From positions 80,065-144,064 of the forward strand of contig NW_003314302.1 in assembly GCF_000143415.4 (NCBI RefSeq): DNA of 64,000 nt, written 5' to 3'. The number at the start of each line of letters is the position of its first letter. Position 1 is the stretch's first letter. Under the pieces are notes generated by a model, which saw nothing but the letters and a program-made list of their open reading frames with translations, ran no database searches and was not told the origin of the DNA. Source of the DNA: Selaginella moellendorffii. Its lineage: Eukaryota; Streptophyta; Lycopodiopsida; Selaginellales; Selaginellaceae. Of the stretch, positions 1 through 10,428 are shown one piece after another. The translations under genes and the position numbers were made by a program.

Positions 1-149
1 GAACAAAGCAAAAATCTGTAATAATAACATATTTCACAATGCTATTAATTTTTCTCTATAGGAGATGTTACAAGGGAATGCTCATAAAGTTCCTTAACAA
101 ATCATTGAGTCCTTAAACTTATGTAGAGTAATTATGCCAAGATTGGTCT

Positions 150-612
150 AAGGTTACTAAGGCAATGGGCAAAGCTCAAAATAGGTAACAATATGATAAA
201 GATAAGCATTATTGGGATGTACTGTATCAAGTGGGAGACCAAGTTTGGTTATCTTTATGAAATTTGAATATTAAAGGATCTTTAGTTTTTACTAAAATAT
301 GCTAGTCCCTATTAGGTACTCAAGCAAATAGATGATATATTTTATTAGTCAAATCTTCTAAAAGAGACAAGTTTACATGATATGTTTCATGTTAGTTTAT
401 TAGCCCTATATCATGAGAATTCTAACTACTCTATAGAAGTTTGTCTAGCACCACAAGTTTATGATAGTGAATTTGAGTATGAGGTTGAAGCAATTCTTTT
501 ATCTTGCAAAACATGTGATAGTTGAATCAAAGAATATTCAGTTAAGTGGAAAGTTTACCCAACTTGGGAACCTATTAGGAATTTTATATATGCTTATAGA
601 GTATGAAAATTA
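150..612 (+). mobile_element. Decayed Ty3/gypsy integrase C-terminus and chromodomain
   Basis: Translation of the plus strand, allowing stops and frame changes, gives the end of a chromovirus-type integrase. Around 160-270 it reads like the KAQ-rich, GDQVWL-type C-terminal linker. Around 455-605 it reads like a chromodomain, with EFEYEVEAIL, then IKEYSVKWKVYPTWEP and a final hydrophobic stretch. Several in-frame stops make it non-functional. The rest of the element lies off the left edge. A purine-rich stretch near 958-975 followed by TG could be the polypurine tract and start of a 3' LTR, but I cannot confirm an LTR end. Family assignment rests on the chromodomain pattern. Confidence 0.6.
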
Positions 613-2537
613 TAATAAAAAGTAGTTTTTATAAACCTTTATAATAAATCTTGCAAATCAATAAAGTAACACATTTCTTTCAATCCAAAGTTTATTTAGT
701 TTATCATATTTGCCAAACACCCTCACTATCATGCCTCATTTGTTAATCTTGTTTTGGTTTATGTGTTATTTATTGCAAGTTCCTAAATCTTCTAATGAGG
801 CATATCTACAAAATGTAGAGAGTGTCCTAGACCATATGATGATGTTCCCACATCCTAATTCATAATCTATTCACCATTCCATATTCATTAAGTTTTTAAA
901 TTTGTTATAGAGATTAACTCTTGGGATTGGAGTGAAAGCTCAAAGCAAGAGTTCCTCTAAAGGGGTGAGGGGGCTCCAAATGTATGGTAATGATAATAGT
1001 TGGAAGCACAAGCAACTATTTGAGACACTAGTTTGGAAATTATTAGGCTATATCATTCCTTATTTTGTATTCGATTTAAGCCTAAGCCTAAATTCCATAC
1101 TACTTTAATTGGTGGGGTACCCACCTCCTCAAATTAGGCCATTGGTATGCCAAAATTATGCCAAACACTGTCCGACACTATTTTGCATATAGGAATTAAT
1201 TATAGAAAGCTAATGCTTGTAGGGGAATTTAAGTGTATACTAGACCCATGTTTTATAGCACAACAAGCTTAAAGTTTGACTTCAAATTCAGATGCATTAC
1301 ATTTATAGTTTGTGTCTCCATCAAATCCTATCTTGAGCTGTAATTGAAAACAAATTAATCTACATTAGGTTCGGCAAGAATTGCTTCCATAGTCTTTATG
1401 ACAAATGCCATGGCTAAAGAGAAATAAAAGCTAAGACTCATCATATTCTCTTCTTCCTCTATATCAGAATTGGCAAAATAAAAATCTAAATCATAGAAGG
1501 CTTTAAGAATTGGTAGTATCACTCATCAATCTTTAGCAATCTATGCTTCTTGTTGATAAGCCCATTAAGTTGCTTATAAATCTAAATACTCTTTATATTG
1601 ATGCCTAGCCTCTTTTTATATTTGTTAGATTGTCTAGAATAAGATTTCAAACTTCAAACCTTTACTAATCAATTTGAACTCATAAACTAACTAGTTGAAT
1701 CTTCTATATTAATCCTAGATCGAGTCTTTAAACCAATCAATCACAGTTATAACCTTTGGTTTCTAGGTATTACAACTTTTTTTTTTTCATTAAAAAGTTC
1801 GATACTAGCCTTGAGTTCCCTCGAGGTCTAAGAATTGTATCCTTGGCAGCGTCGTGGGGCTGGGTTTTGCTTCGCCCTGGGCGCGATGATAGCCAGGAAG
1901 TCAAAGCTCTCGCAAACTCCGATTGACAGGATTTCTCATCGCAGTGTAGTCTCTTGGACTCGGGCTACTCACAGCTGGTTGGCCTTGGATCTCTTAGTCT
2001 TTGGCGAAGTCGATTCGAGCAGTAGTGGAGCCGCAGGGGTCAGAGGAATTTGATTCCAGCGAGAAGTCTTTCAGATTTCTGGAAGAACAAACGTTGAGGA
2101 CTCCAGTGCTCGAGGAGACGTTTCCAAGCGTGTCAGATAGGAACACTCGTAACGGAGACTGAAAGTGACGAACCGGCCCAAATCCAACCTTCGATCATGG
2201 TCAGATCGTACCTTCAAACCTTGAAATCACCAAAGATGTTATGTGATACTTTGCCTTTAGAAACAACTTACTGTATTTTTTAGGGTTTTTCACGGCATCA
2301 TAGGTTGAATGTAAGAAAATATTGTTATTTTCTATATTGATCATTCTAAAATATATTAAATATAAAACAAATTAAAATTTGAATTTTTTAGGCACTGCTC
2401 TGGAGAATCCTGTCACTTATCTCGCACCGCAGGTCACGGAGATGTTTCGTGCTGTCGGTCCTGGAAACTAGACTCCACCCTTTTGAAACGCGATCCAGAG
2501 AGGACGTCGTAGACTTTGATCCCGTTTTGTGTAACGT
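613..2537. other. AT-rich intergenic DNA, no recognisable gene
   Basis: I see no supported gene here. From 613 to about 1800 the sequence is AT-rich with stops in all frames. A more GC-balanced patch at about 1820-2220 contains a 72-codon open frame (1835-2053) with a non-ATG start and no recognisable motif. It may be a fragment of an older gene or transposon. The stretch 2380-2537 lies just beyond the stop of the next gene and could be its 3' UTR. Confidence 0.5.
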
Positions 2538-4989
2538 TCAACTATCTGGCATGTTGGACACTTCCGTCAACCTCGCTTGCTCCCAAAAGTCCTATGCATT
2601 GGCAAACAAGAATTAAGACACACTAAAACATAGCCAGACAAAGCAACTCACAGACGCGAGCTTGTCGTTGATCTCGTGCGGTTTGATGGTTCTCCCCAAG
2701 TCCTATCATCCACAAATGAGTATCAACACAAACAACAGGAATTTAACAACGCTCATAGTACCGAAACGAGCCTGTGCACCAATGTTCCGACCTTGCGTTC
2801 TCCTGTCACAAGAGCGACTACCTCATCGCTTGCTGCGTGTGTACACACCTCAAGGTCTTGCTGGCTAGCCTCCACCAAGCCGCTTCTTCTGTGAAGGTAT
2901 GAGCAGTACACCAAGCTCTGGAAAGCCTTGGGATCCGCTGTTCCAAGACTATTTACATCATGGTACCTCTGCCAAGTCGACAGGGTTCGAAGTACTGGAT
3001 CCGTCACATCCCTGCACAGTGCTACTGTCGCCTTTGCCAAGTGATGCTCCACACTGTATCTAGTTGCATCTACATGCATGATAAAACACCTGTTAGAAAC
3101 TTTAGAGAACTGAAGTACTGTGGGGTTGGACCTGGAAGCCTCACGCTTGGAAAGTCAGCACTGGAATAAGCTGGCAACCAATCGTCGTAACTGTCCACGC
3201 CAAACTCTACAAAATCACTATAGATATCACCACACTTCCAGTACCACAGCTCCTGCAACGCAAGACGTTACTAGCTACATTCAAGGAGACGTAAGAAGTC
3301 TCACCTCCACAAGATATATAACCACAAGACTCGCAGCAGATTCGTCCTCGGCAAGCAGCGGCTTGAAAAGGTGGTATCGTCCAGCGACTGCATTGCGGCG
3401 TATTTGCTCAGCAAGCTCCATGCTTATACAGCTCGAGTCGCCGGGATCTATGTCTTCCATGCTCACCGCAGCCACAAAGTTGACGAAGCTACTCTCGTAC
3501 TTGAGCCTTCGAAGAAACTCAGGGACACTCCGCAGCCATATGTCGCACCGGGTGCGAGCTTGCTCGAGGGAGAAAAGCCCATTGCTGCTCAAGGTTGATC
3601 GCACCTCTTGCAGGAGCGACGAGTTCTTGCATGGCGGCCATCCCATCCGGGCGTATTCCTCGTTGATCTGGTCCACCATGAGCTTGTGCTTGAACTGGCC
3701 CCCGCGGCAGCGCAGCCACGAGTGGAAGAGCCGGGCCATGACCCCTGTTTCACAGTTGAGCTCCAAAATCGACGAGTTGAGCTCCATTTTGGCGAGGAGC
3801 ATGTCGAAGCCGCTGCTCGTCAAGGGACGACCAACTTGTAGACCCTCGCTCCCCGCGGCCTTTATGTCCTGAGATCCAAACGTGTTAGTGAAAGCTGACA
3901 GAAACCAGATTTGGTGCTCTAAGTAACTTGAATGAGCTTCCGGATGAGCGATGCTGGCAGGCTTGCTGTGGCAGTGGCAAATACACTGTCCGCTTGATGT
4001 ACTGTCCCCATCCGCAACGAAAGCCAGCTCTCCAGTTGCTGGAGACCGGCCGAGGAGAGTGGCTTCATGAGATTCTCCTTGTTCGAGTTGAGAGCGAAAG
4101 TCATCGCCAGATCCACTGGCAGCTGATCCGCGAGCTGCGGTGGCAAGGGCAGCTTCATCGGCGGCTGCTCATCTGCATCACCGATCCTCGTTTCGCAGAG
4201 GACGTTCTTGAGCACCTCCATGGCTTTAGAGCGCTCGGAACTATTTGCCACCGAGAGCCACGTATAGAAAAGCTGGCAGAGAGGCTCCGTCACGTCGAAC
4301 ACATCGTGGCGGGGAACCTCGACGAGCTCGTGTTGCGGGGAGCTCGCAGAATCGTGATGAAGCTTCAACTGGCGGTGAACCTCGCAAAGCTCTGGATCAA
4401 GCGAGAAAGGGAGAGCTTCGCTTTTAAAGCATCACTGGAAATACTTACCTAGAGTGATTGCGTCCAGGTCGACGCTAATGCGCTCATTCTGCCTCACGCG
4501 GCCCTACGATCAAGGCTTGGTTTAGATCGATCGAAGAAAGAAAGGAGTTCTTACATAGAGGAAGTGGCTCAGCAAGTGATCGAGTACCCGCCTGTTCCAA
4601 AAGCAATCTGTTCCATACCACTCGACCTGGATAGCAGCATCCTCGACATCGGAGTAGCGGCAGAGATCCAGCGCCAGAGCAACGAAAGAAGCGCCGAAAA
4701 ACTCGAAAGTCCCGGTGGCCACTGACTCCCAAACATCGTAACGCGCCTTGTCGAGAGTGGTGTGACCCCTGGCCGATGATCTGGAGAGCGAGAAGTAGCG
4801 GAGCTCGTCCAGGAGGCTTGGATACAGCGCTACGATCCCACAGTGGCGATAGAGAGCATGGACTTGGTCCTGGAATATCCCGCCGCCATAGCCGCGCAGC
4901 CACGAGAAGAAGGCGCGAATGACATTGACGTCGGTCCAGAAGAGCTTGCGCCGCTCGCGCTCGCGCCACAGAGCTACCCCATCCTCCAT
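2538..4989 (-). CDS. Unrecognised 668-aa protein with an internally repeated FxSWLR module
   Basis: I do not recognise the family. Eight exons join cleanly: 4989-4555, 4488-4449, 4391-3928, 3868-3305, 3252-3132, 3069-2792, 2702-2652 and 2591-2538. They total 669 codons including the stop. Most junctions are GT-AG. The exon 5 donor (CAG/GTCCAA) is weak and is the least certain point. There is no obvious signal peptide or membrane helix. Residues near 25-100 (FFSWLRGYGGGIFQDQV, then LDKARYDVWESV) resemble a second block in exon 4 (LFHSWLRCRGGQFKHKL, then LEQARTRCDIWLRSV), which suggests an internal duplication. A third weaker copy may start at LFYTWLSV in exon 3. The protein looks helical and soluble. 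It is transcribed away from the helicase gene at 5801, so the two are divergent. Confidence 0.75.
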
Positions 4990-5296
4990 GTTGCCCTAGG
5001 GCCGTTGATGCTTTCCAGAGATCGGACGGTCATGTTTAAAATCATAGCACATTGTTATATATCACAAAAGAAATACTCATAAACCCTAAAACAATGGGGC
5101 AGTGCGTGGGAAAAACCCCTTCCGCGGTGAGGCAGCACGCGCTAGGTCTGGATTACTGACCGTGCGCTTTCTTTCAGGAGAAATCGAGCTCGACAGAGAC
5201 GCCACTGGTGCCTCGTATCTTGTGCGGTGACAGAGAGATCGCGCTTGAAAATCCATTGCATGACTGATCGTGATCGAAATCGTTCTTCTTGCTTCT

Positions 5297-5713
5297 GAGA
5301 TCTTTCCAGGCGGAGACGAACGCGATAGCGGCTGTATCTCCAGCAGCGTTTCCGGTTGTGGCAGGCATTCCCGTTCAAGCGTTCCCGCTTGAAACTTTGC
5401 AAGCTCTTCTTCTGGATCGAAAACTTTTCCAGGCCGAGACTGCAATACTACTGCCTGCATTTCCAAAGGAATCTCCAGTCGTGGCAGCGTCTTCCCTGGT
5501 GAGTGAGCTCTAGAAATGCGAACGAGCTCGCTCTGGATTTCTAATGAGATCTTTCCAGGAGGAGACGAACGCGGTAGCAGCTGTATCTCCAACGCCACCT
5601 CCAATCTCGAGTCCGCTTGAATGTTTGCTAGCTCTTCTTGCTGATTGAGAGCTTTCTAGGCGGAGACGCTACCGGCGCCTGCATCTCCAACGCCATTGGC
5701 ATGTTCTTCCGTG
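5297..5713 (+). repeat. Diverged tandem repeats in the 5' leader of the helicase gene
   Basis: Four related units start near 5297, 5417, 5546 and 5647, roughly 100-130 bp apart. Each begins with a version of GAGATCTTTCCAGGCGGAGA and runs on to a CTGTATCTCCA-like segment. Units 1 and 3 are nearly identical over their first 45 bp. The second unit ends in a good splice donor (CTG/GTGAGT, intron start 5499), and so does the last unit (GTG/GTAAGT, intron start 5714). The last donor would pair with the acceptor TTTCCAG ending at 5798, just before the helicase ATG. The repeats are therefore probably duplicated leader exons. Confidence 0.7.
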
Positions 5714-5773
5714 GTAAGTGAGCAACCTGAATATATATAGTGCATTGGATAATTCAATGTCGTTCTTAGGGCT

Positions 5774-5790
5774 CCCTAAGCCCTAAACCC
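5774..5790 (+). promoter_or_regulatory. Telo-box-like motif before the helicase start
   Basis: CCCTAAGCCCTAAACCC lies 11 bp before the helicase ATG, inside the inferred leader intron. A second AAACCCTAA is at 5081-5089 between the divergent genes. Telo-boxes of this type are known in plant genes for ribosome assembly and translation, which fits the predicted role of the helicase. Function is inferred only from the motif. Confidence 0.4.
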
Positions 5791-5800
5791 ATTTCCAGTG

Positions 5801-8800
5801 ATGAACAAGGGTTTCACTTGGGATGGATTGGACGGCGGCGGTGCTGTGGCCGTGGTGCAATCGCCCTGGGAATTCTCCGGCTACGCAAAGGCTAGCGAGC
5901 AGGAGCATCGCGAGCGCAACACCACGTCCATCGATCACAAGATCAAGCAGCGCCTCAATGCGGGTAAGCAGCTTGCTAGGAATCAGGACAGCGACGAGGC
6001 AGAGGAGGAACTTCTGGAACGCGCATGGGCCAAAGGCAGAAGCGTTGCTCGGAAGAGAAATAGAGACATTGCCAGTGAGGGGAATATTAGCGATGAAAGC
6101 GGTGTAGAGGAGGATGAAGGTGCTCAAGATTCTGATGAAGAGGAGGGAGATGATCTAGACGAGGAAATTGACGAAGATGATATAGAGCAGGATGATGAAG
6201 AAGAGGATGTGGACCAGGACGGTGAAGAGGAAAATGACGATGAGCAGCGGGAAGAAGATCGCGGACAAGACTCTACTGACGAAGATGAGAAAGAACAACT
6301 TGATCACAGTCAGCGAAAGAAAAGTCTCGATTCGAAAAAAGAGAAGGTATGGGAAAGAGGAAAACCATGCTAACAAGATTTTTATTTTTATTTTTATTTT
6401 GTTCTTAATTTGTTTCGTTACTTTTTTTTCTTTGTAGCCTGCAAAAGCCGGGAATACCAACAAAAAGCCGCAGTTTTTTTCTTCTAACCATGGTGCTTCC
6501 TTCAACGCATCGTCTTTCATAGAACTCAACGTCTCACGGCCTCTTTTACGGGCTTGCGACGCTCTTGGCTACCGCCAGCCCACTCCTATTCAGGTAAAAT
6601 GCTGTGATTCACTTTTCATTTTTTCCGTTTTTGATTTTCTTGTTTAGGCAGCTTGCATCCCACTAGCTCTTGCCGGAAGAGACATTTGCGGCAGTGCTGT
6701 GACTGGTTCGGGGAAGGTTTGAAGATGAAGTTGTAATCTATTGTTGTAATCTTACACGTTATCTGCAGACGGCGGCATTTGCTTTGCCTATCCTGGAAAG
6801 GCTTCTGTTTAGACCCCGACGTATACCGGCTATACGGGTTCTTATCATCACTCCAACGAGGGAGCTGGCAGTACAGTACGAGTTGTAGCTACGCATTTGT
6901 CTTTTAACAAACTCTTTCTGTACAGGCTCCATAGCATGATTGAAAAATTGGCACAGTTCACAGATATTAGATGCTCTCTAGTCGTAGGTGGTCTTTCAAG
7001 CAAGGTATGAAAGATTGTTTTTATAAGCTTTGCATTCTGCAATGGTTTTGTAGGTACAAGAAGTAGCTCTTCGAACACATCCAGACATTGTAGTTGCCAC
7101 CCCGGGTCGTATGATTGATCATTTGCGAAATACACAATCCGTTGGCCTCGAAGAACTTGCAATTTTGGTACTGGACGAAGCTGATCGTTTGCTAGAACTC
7201 GGTTTTCGAGAAGAAATACACGAGCTGGTAGAGTTTCATTTACATAGTGTGTTTTGCATCTGATTGCGTGGACTATGCATAGGTGAAACTATGTCCTTCC
7301 AGACGACAGACAATGCTCTTTTCGGCTACGATGACGGACGAAGTATCTGAATTGATCAAGCTCTCACTGAAAAGTCCAGTCAGGCTGTCAGCCGATCCGT
7401 CAACTGAGCGTCCTTCGACGCTCACCGAAGAGTGCGTCCATTAAGTTTGGAAGGAATCTATCTTGACTGTTGTGTTTTTTGCGCAGAGTGATCAGAATCC
7501 GGGCTGGGCATGAAGGAGATAAAGAGGCTATAGTACTTTCCCTGTGCTCACGGTCACTTAAGTCGAAAACAATCATTTTCAGGTTCTTAGTGTTCTATCC
7601 AATGTAAAGTCTTAACCTTTTCTGTTTTTTCAGTGGCACGAAGGTGGAGGCTCATCGCCTCAAAATACTGTTTGGTCTGTCGGGTTTAAAATCAGCTGAG
7701 CTCCATGGGAATCTAACACAAGCTCAACGGCTAGAGGTCTGTGTTTCGTTACGAGCTTTTTATATGACTTGGGGAACTTTTATGCCAGGCATTAGAAGCA
7801 TTTAGGAAGCAGGAGGTAGACTTTTTGATTGCTACGGATGTGGCTGCTCGTGTAAGTATTACATGGCTTTCACTATGTGCAACGAGCTTAAGTTTGTTTT
7901 CAGGGACTCGACATTATAGGCGTTGAATCGGTGATAAACTTAGAGTGTCCCAAGGAAATCAAAACGTAAGCACATCTCTCTGTTTCTATTTGTTATTGAA
8001 ATCCACGTAGTTATGTTCATCGAGTAGGACGAACTGCTCGAGCTGGGAGACATGGCCGTTCAGTCACTTTGATGACTGAACAAGACCGTCTGCTTTTGAA
8101 GGCTGTGGTATGTTGATATGAAGTATACATGTTCACCTTATGAACGTATTGTCTGTCCCTTCAGGCTAAAAGAGCTGGATCCAAACTCCAGAAGCGGGTT
8201 GTCGCTGCTACATCCATTGCATCGTGGCGTGAGCGCATTGAAAAGATGGAAGAAGATCTAGTTCAGATACTTCAACAAGAAAGGTTTGTTTGTGTGGATC
8301 TGAACCTGACTGACTTTTTTGGCTTCAGGGAAGAGAAGTTTTTGAGGAAAGCGGAGATGGAAGCTAACAAGGTGGTGCACTAGGGACTTGTAACTCTTAC
8401 CTTGTGTGTCTTTCATTTATCAGGCACAGAACATGATGGACTACGAGGCAGAAATATTTGCGCGGCCCAAAAAGACGTGGTTTCAGTCTCAACAAGACAA
8501 AACACGCATTGCCAAGGTATCTCCGGCATCGTATGTTACTGAACCATTATAACAATCTGCTCTAACAGGAAGCCAAGGGGCCAGCGCTGAAAAAGAAGGC
8601 TATTAGTGTTGACGAAGGCGAGGAGCTTCAAAAGAAAGAGAAGCGGAAAGCCGAAACAGAGGTAACATACGCGTGGCTATTCTTTCGAGCGTGCCATCTC
8701 ATGTGTTATCTTGACAGAAAGCCTTACCACGTAAGAAGCGCCGGCGCTTAGAAGCCGCCAGAGAGACGGCAGAGGAAGGCGCTGATGAAGACGAAAACCA

Positions 8801-9232
8801 GCATAGAAAGGTGAGAGGGAGAGAGAGTTTTCAATATCTAGAGCTAACTAAGATCCGGGGGACTTCTTTCAACAGGGAGGAGGAAAGAAGAACAAGAACA
8901 ACCCCGGTACATCTCTTGTGGACATCGGCTACAGGCGTGCAAAGGCTGTGAAAGCTGCGGAGAAGGCGAGACAGGAAGGGAGATTTACCCCTAGCAAGAA
9001 GAGCTCTGATGACAGGAAGAGGAAGAAGAAGAAAAAGGATCCTGAGGATGAAATGGTGAGATCGTCTAAACCGGAGGCTGGTGCTTCCAGACGTGATGCT
9101 ACGAACAAGAGGCCCAAGAGAAAACCTGGTGTGTCCAAGCGCTCGTTCAAAAGCAAAGCAAGGTACGGTTTGTTTAACTTTTATGGAAAACTTCAACTTT
9201 TATTTTCCAGGTACAAACGACGCCGGAAATAA
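5801..9232 (+). CDS. DEAD-box RNA helicase of the DRS1/DDX27 type
   Basis: Predicted nucleolar ATP-dependent RNA helicase for large-subunit (60S) ribosome assembly, like yeast Drs1, human DDX27 and Arabidopsis RH28. I joined 19 exons that give 816 residues. Residues 1-182 (exon 1, 5801-6346) hold the conserved WEFSGYAKA patch and a long Asp/Glu-rich tail. The helicase core follows: Q motif near 220-234 (GYRQPTPIQ), motif [11 protein letters not shown] near 249-258, [16 protein letters not shown] at 360-363, SAT at about 391-393, and [11 protein letters not shown]. The C-terminus is Lys/Arg-rich with several nuclear-localisation-like clusters and ends KARYKRRRK. The ATG at 5801 follows a probable leader intron. 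All catalytic motifs are intact. Introns are 50-95 nt. The 3' end lies 185 bp before tRNA-Ile. Confidence 0.93.
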
Positions 9233-9416
9233 AACTTGAGTTTAAACTTGTAAGCAAAACATGATCTTGTCGTGGTCAAGCATCTTGCGAAGAAATTTAT
9301 ATTTTTTGTGGAATTAGTGTCAAAATTCTTTTATTGTGAAGCGCTAAACATTTTGTCTATAGATAGTTTACAATTTTCTTTTATAACTGTAAATTAATAA
9401 CTAATTAAAAATGTAA

Positions 9417-9490
9417 GGCCTATTAGCTCAGCTGGTCAGAGCGTGGTGCTAATAACGCCAAGGTCGCAGGTTCGAGACCTGCATGGGCCA
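9417..9490 (+). tRNA. tRNA-Ile (anticodon AAU)
   Basis: A complete 74-nt cloverleaf without an intron. The acceptor stem is GGCCTAT paired with ATGGGCC plus discriminator A, with one G-T pair. The D arm is GCTC/GAGC, the anticodon loop is CTAATAA with AAT at 9451-9453, and the T arm is GCAGG-TTCGAGA-CCTGC. The internal A and B boxes are intact, so it should be transcribed by RNA polymerase III. AAU becomes IAU after editing and reads isoleucine codons. CCA is not encoded. Confidence 0.95.
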
Positions 9491-9541
9491 AATACTTTCA
9501 ACTCCAGAATGAATATTCGTCCATTTTATCAAATGGAGCTC

Positions 9542-10246
9542 TTAAAAGGTTGCAAAGAAGGCACGCATAAGCAACCTGCGAGTGACTCGAAACAAGGCCG
9601 GCAAGAAAAGCACGTCACTCAGAAAATGCTTTCTTCGAGCTGGAAGAAAAACCGCTCTCGGGATGCTCTCTTGTCCATCAACACCATCGGAAGAACTGGC
9701 TCTCTCCTCCACCACCTCCGGATCATCGCTCTCCTCCACGAACAAGCTCATGTAACGATCAATCTCGGAGCTGCTGCTGCTGTTCCTCCCAAAATCACTA
9801 TCATCCATCGCGGAAGTGACATCATCCTCTTCGTCACTGGAGCTCTGGACTGCCTGCTCGACCTCGTCTCCACTGGAATCTCTTCCTGCCTGCACGACCA
9901 TCGTCTCCTCGTCTTCACTGGAATCTCGTCCTTCCTGGCGTTCTTTCACTACCACCTCCTCGACTATCACCGGACGAACAGCAAGTTTCTGGAAGTGCCT
10001 GTAAGATTTTTCTAGTCCCCCAGATTTTTCCAGTCGGCCACTGCCACTGCCCTGTGACTCCTCGGGATTTTCCACTAGCTGCGGCCTACACTCCTCGAGC
10101 AGCAAGCCCAGTCGTCTAAACGACAGCACGCACAGCATCGTGGAGATTATCAGCGGCGAAAAGAAGAGGATGGCGTCGTAGGCGACTCTGAGTAGCAGCA
10201 GCGAGAGCCCGGCAGCCGCCAGCCTCTTCCAGTGTCTCTTCTCCAT
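9542..10246 (-). CDS. Small membrane protein with an acidic serine-rich cytosolic region (unknown family)
   Basis: Single-exon frame of 234 residues from the ATG at 10246. The N-terminus MEKRHWKRL is basic. Two adjacent hydrophobic stretches follow (about residues 10-29 and 30-46), which could form a hairpin anchor. Residues 85-200 are dominated by Ser, Asp and Glu in repeated SSDEE-type clusters, likely casein kinase 2 targets. The C-terminus becomes basic and hydrophobic again (LPALFRVTRRLLMRAFF). I do not recognise the family; the hairpin layout recalls ER-shaping or lipid-droplet proteins, but this is only shape. Its stop lies 51 bp from tRNA-Ile on the other strand. Confidence 0.55.
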   Translation of the reverse strand: MEKRHWKRLAAAGLSLLLLRVAYDAILFFSPLIISTMLCVLSFRRLGLLLEECRPQLVENPEESQGSGSGRLEKSGGLEKSYRHFQKLAVRPVIVEEVVVKERQEGRDSSEDEETMVVQAGRDSSGDEVEQAVQSSSDEEDDVTSAMDDSDFGRNSSSSSEIDRYMSLFVEESDDPEVVEERASSSDGVDGQESIPRAVFLPARRKHFLSDVLFLPALFRVTRRLLMRAFFATF

Positions 10247-10428
10247 TCGGGCCTGTAGAAAAGAGATTCATCTTAGTGATCAAATAGGAAAACAAACTTG
10301 AAGGTACCATTCTTGATTCCCAAGCCAGGTGATGCTGCTGGTCCCCATAGTAGCAAAGAAAAAATTATCTCCACTTACCAGCAAAACCTTTTCTGATATA
10401 TACAGGTTTGTGTTATTGGTGTTTTTGA

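Noticed and set aside
1835-2053. 72-codon frame in a GC-balanced patch
   Set aside because: Non-ATG start, no motif and no splice partner; kept only as a remark.
5086-5604. Reverse-strand 172-codon frame over the leader repeats
   Set aside because: It begins with TTG, not ATG, and its repetitive peptide follows from the DNA repeats. The plus strand has coherent splice signals for the helicase leader.
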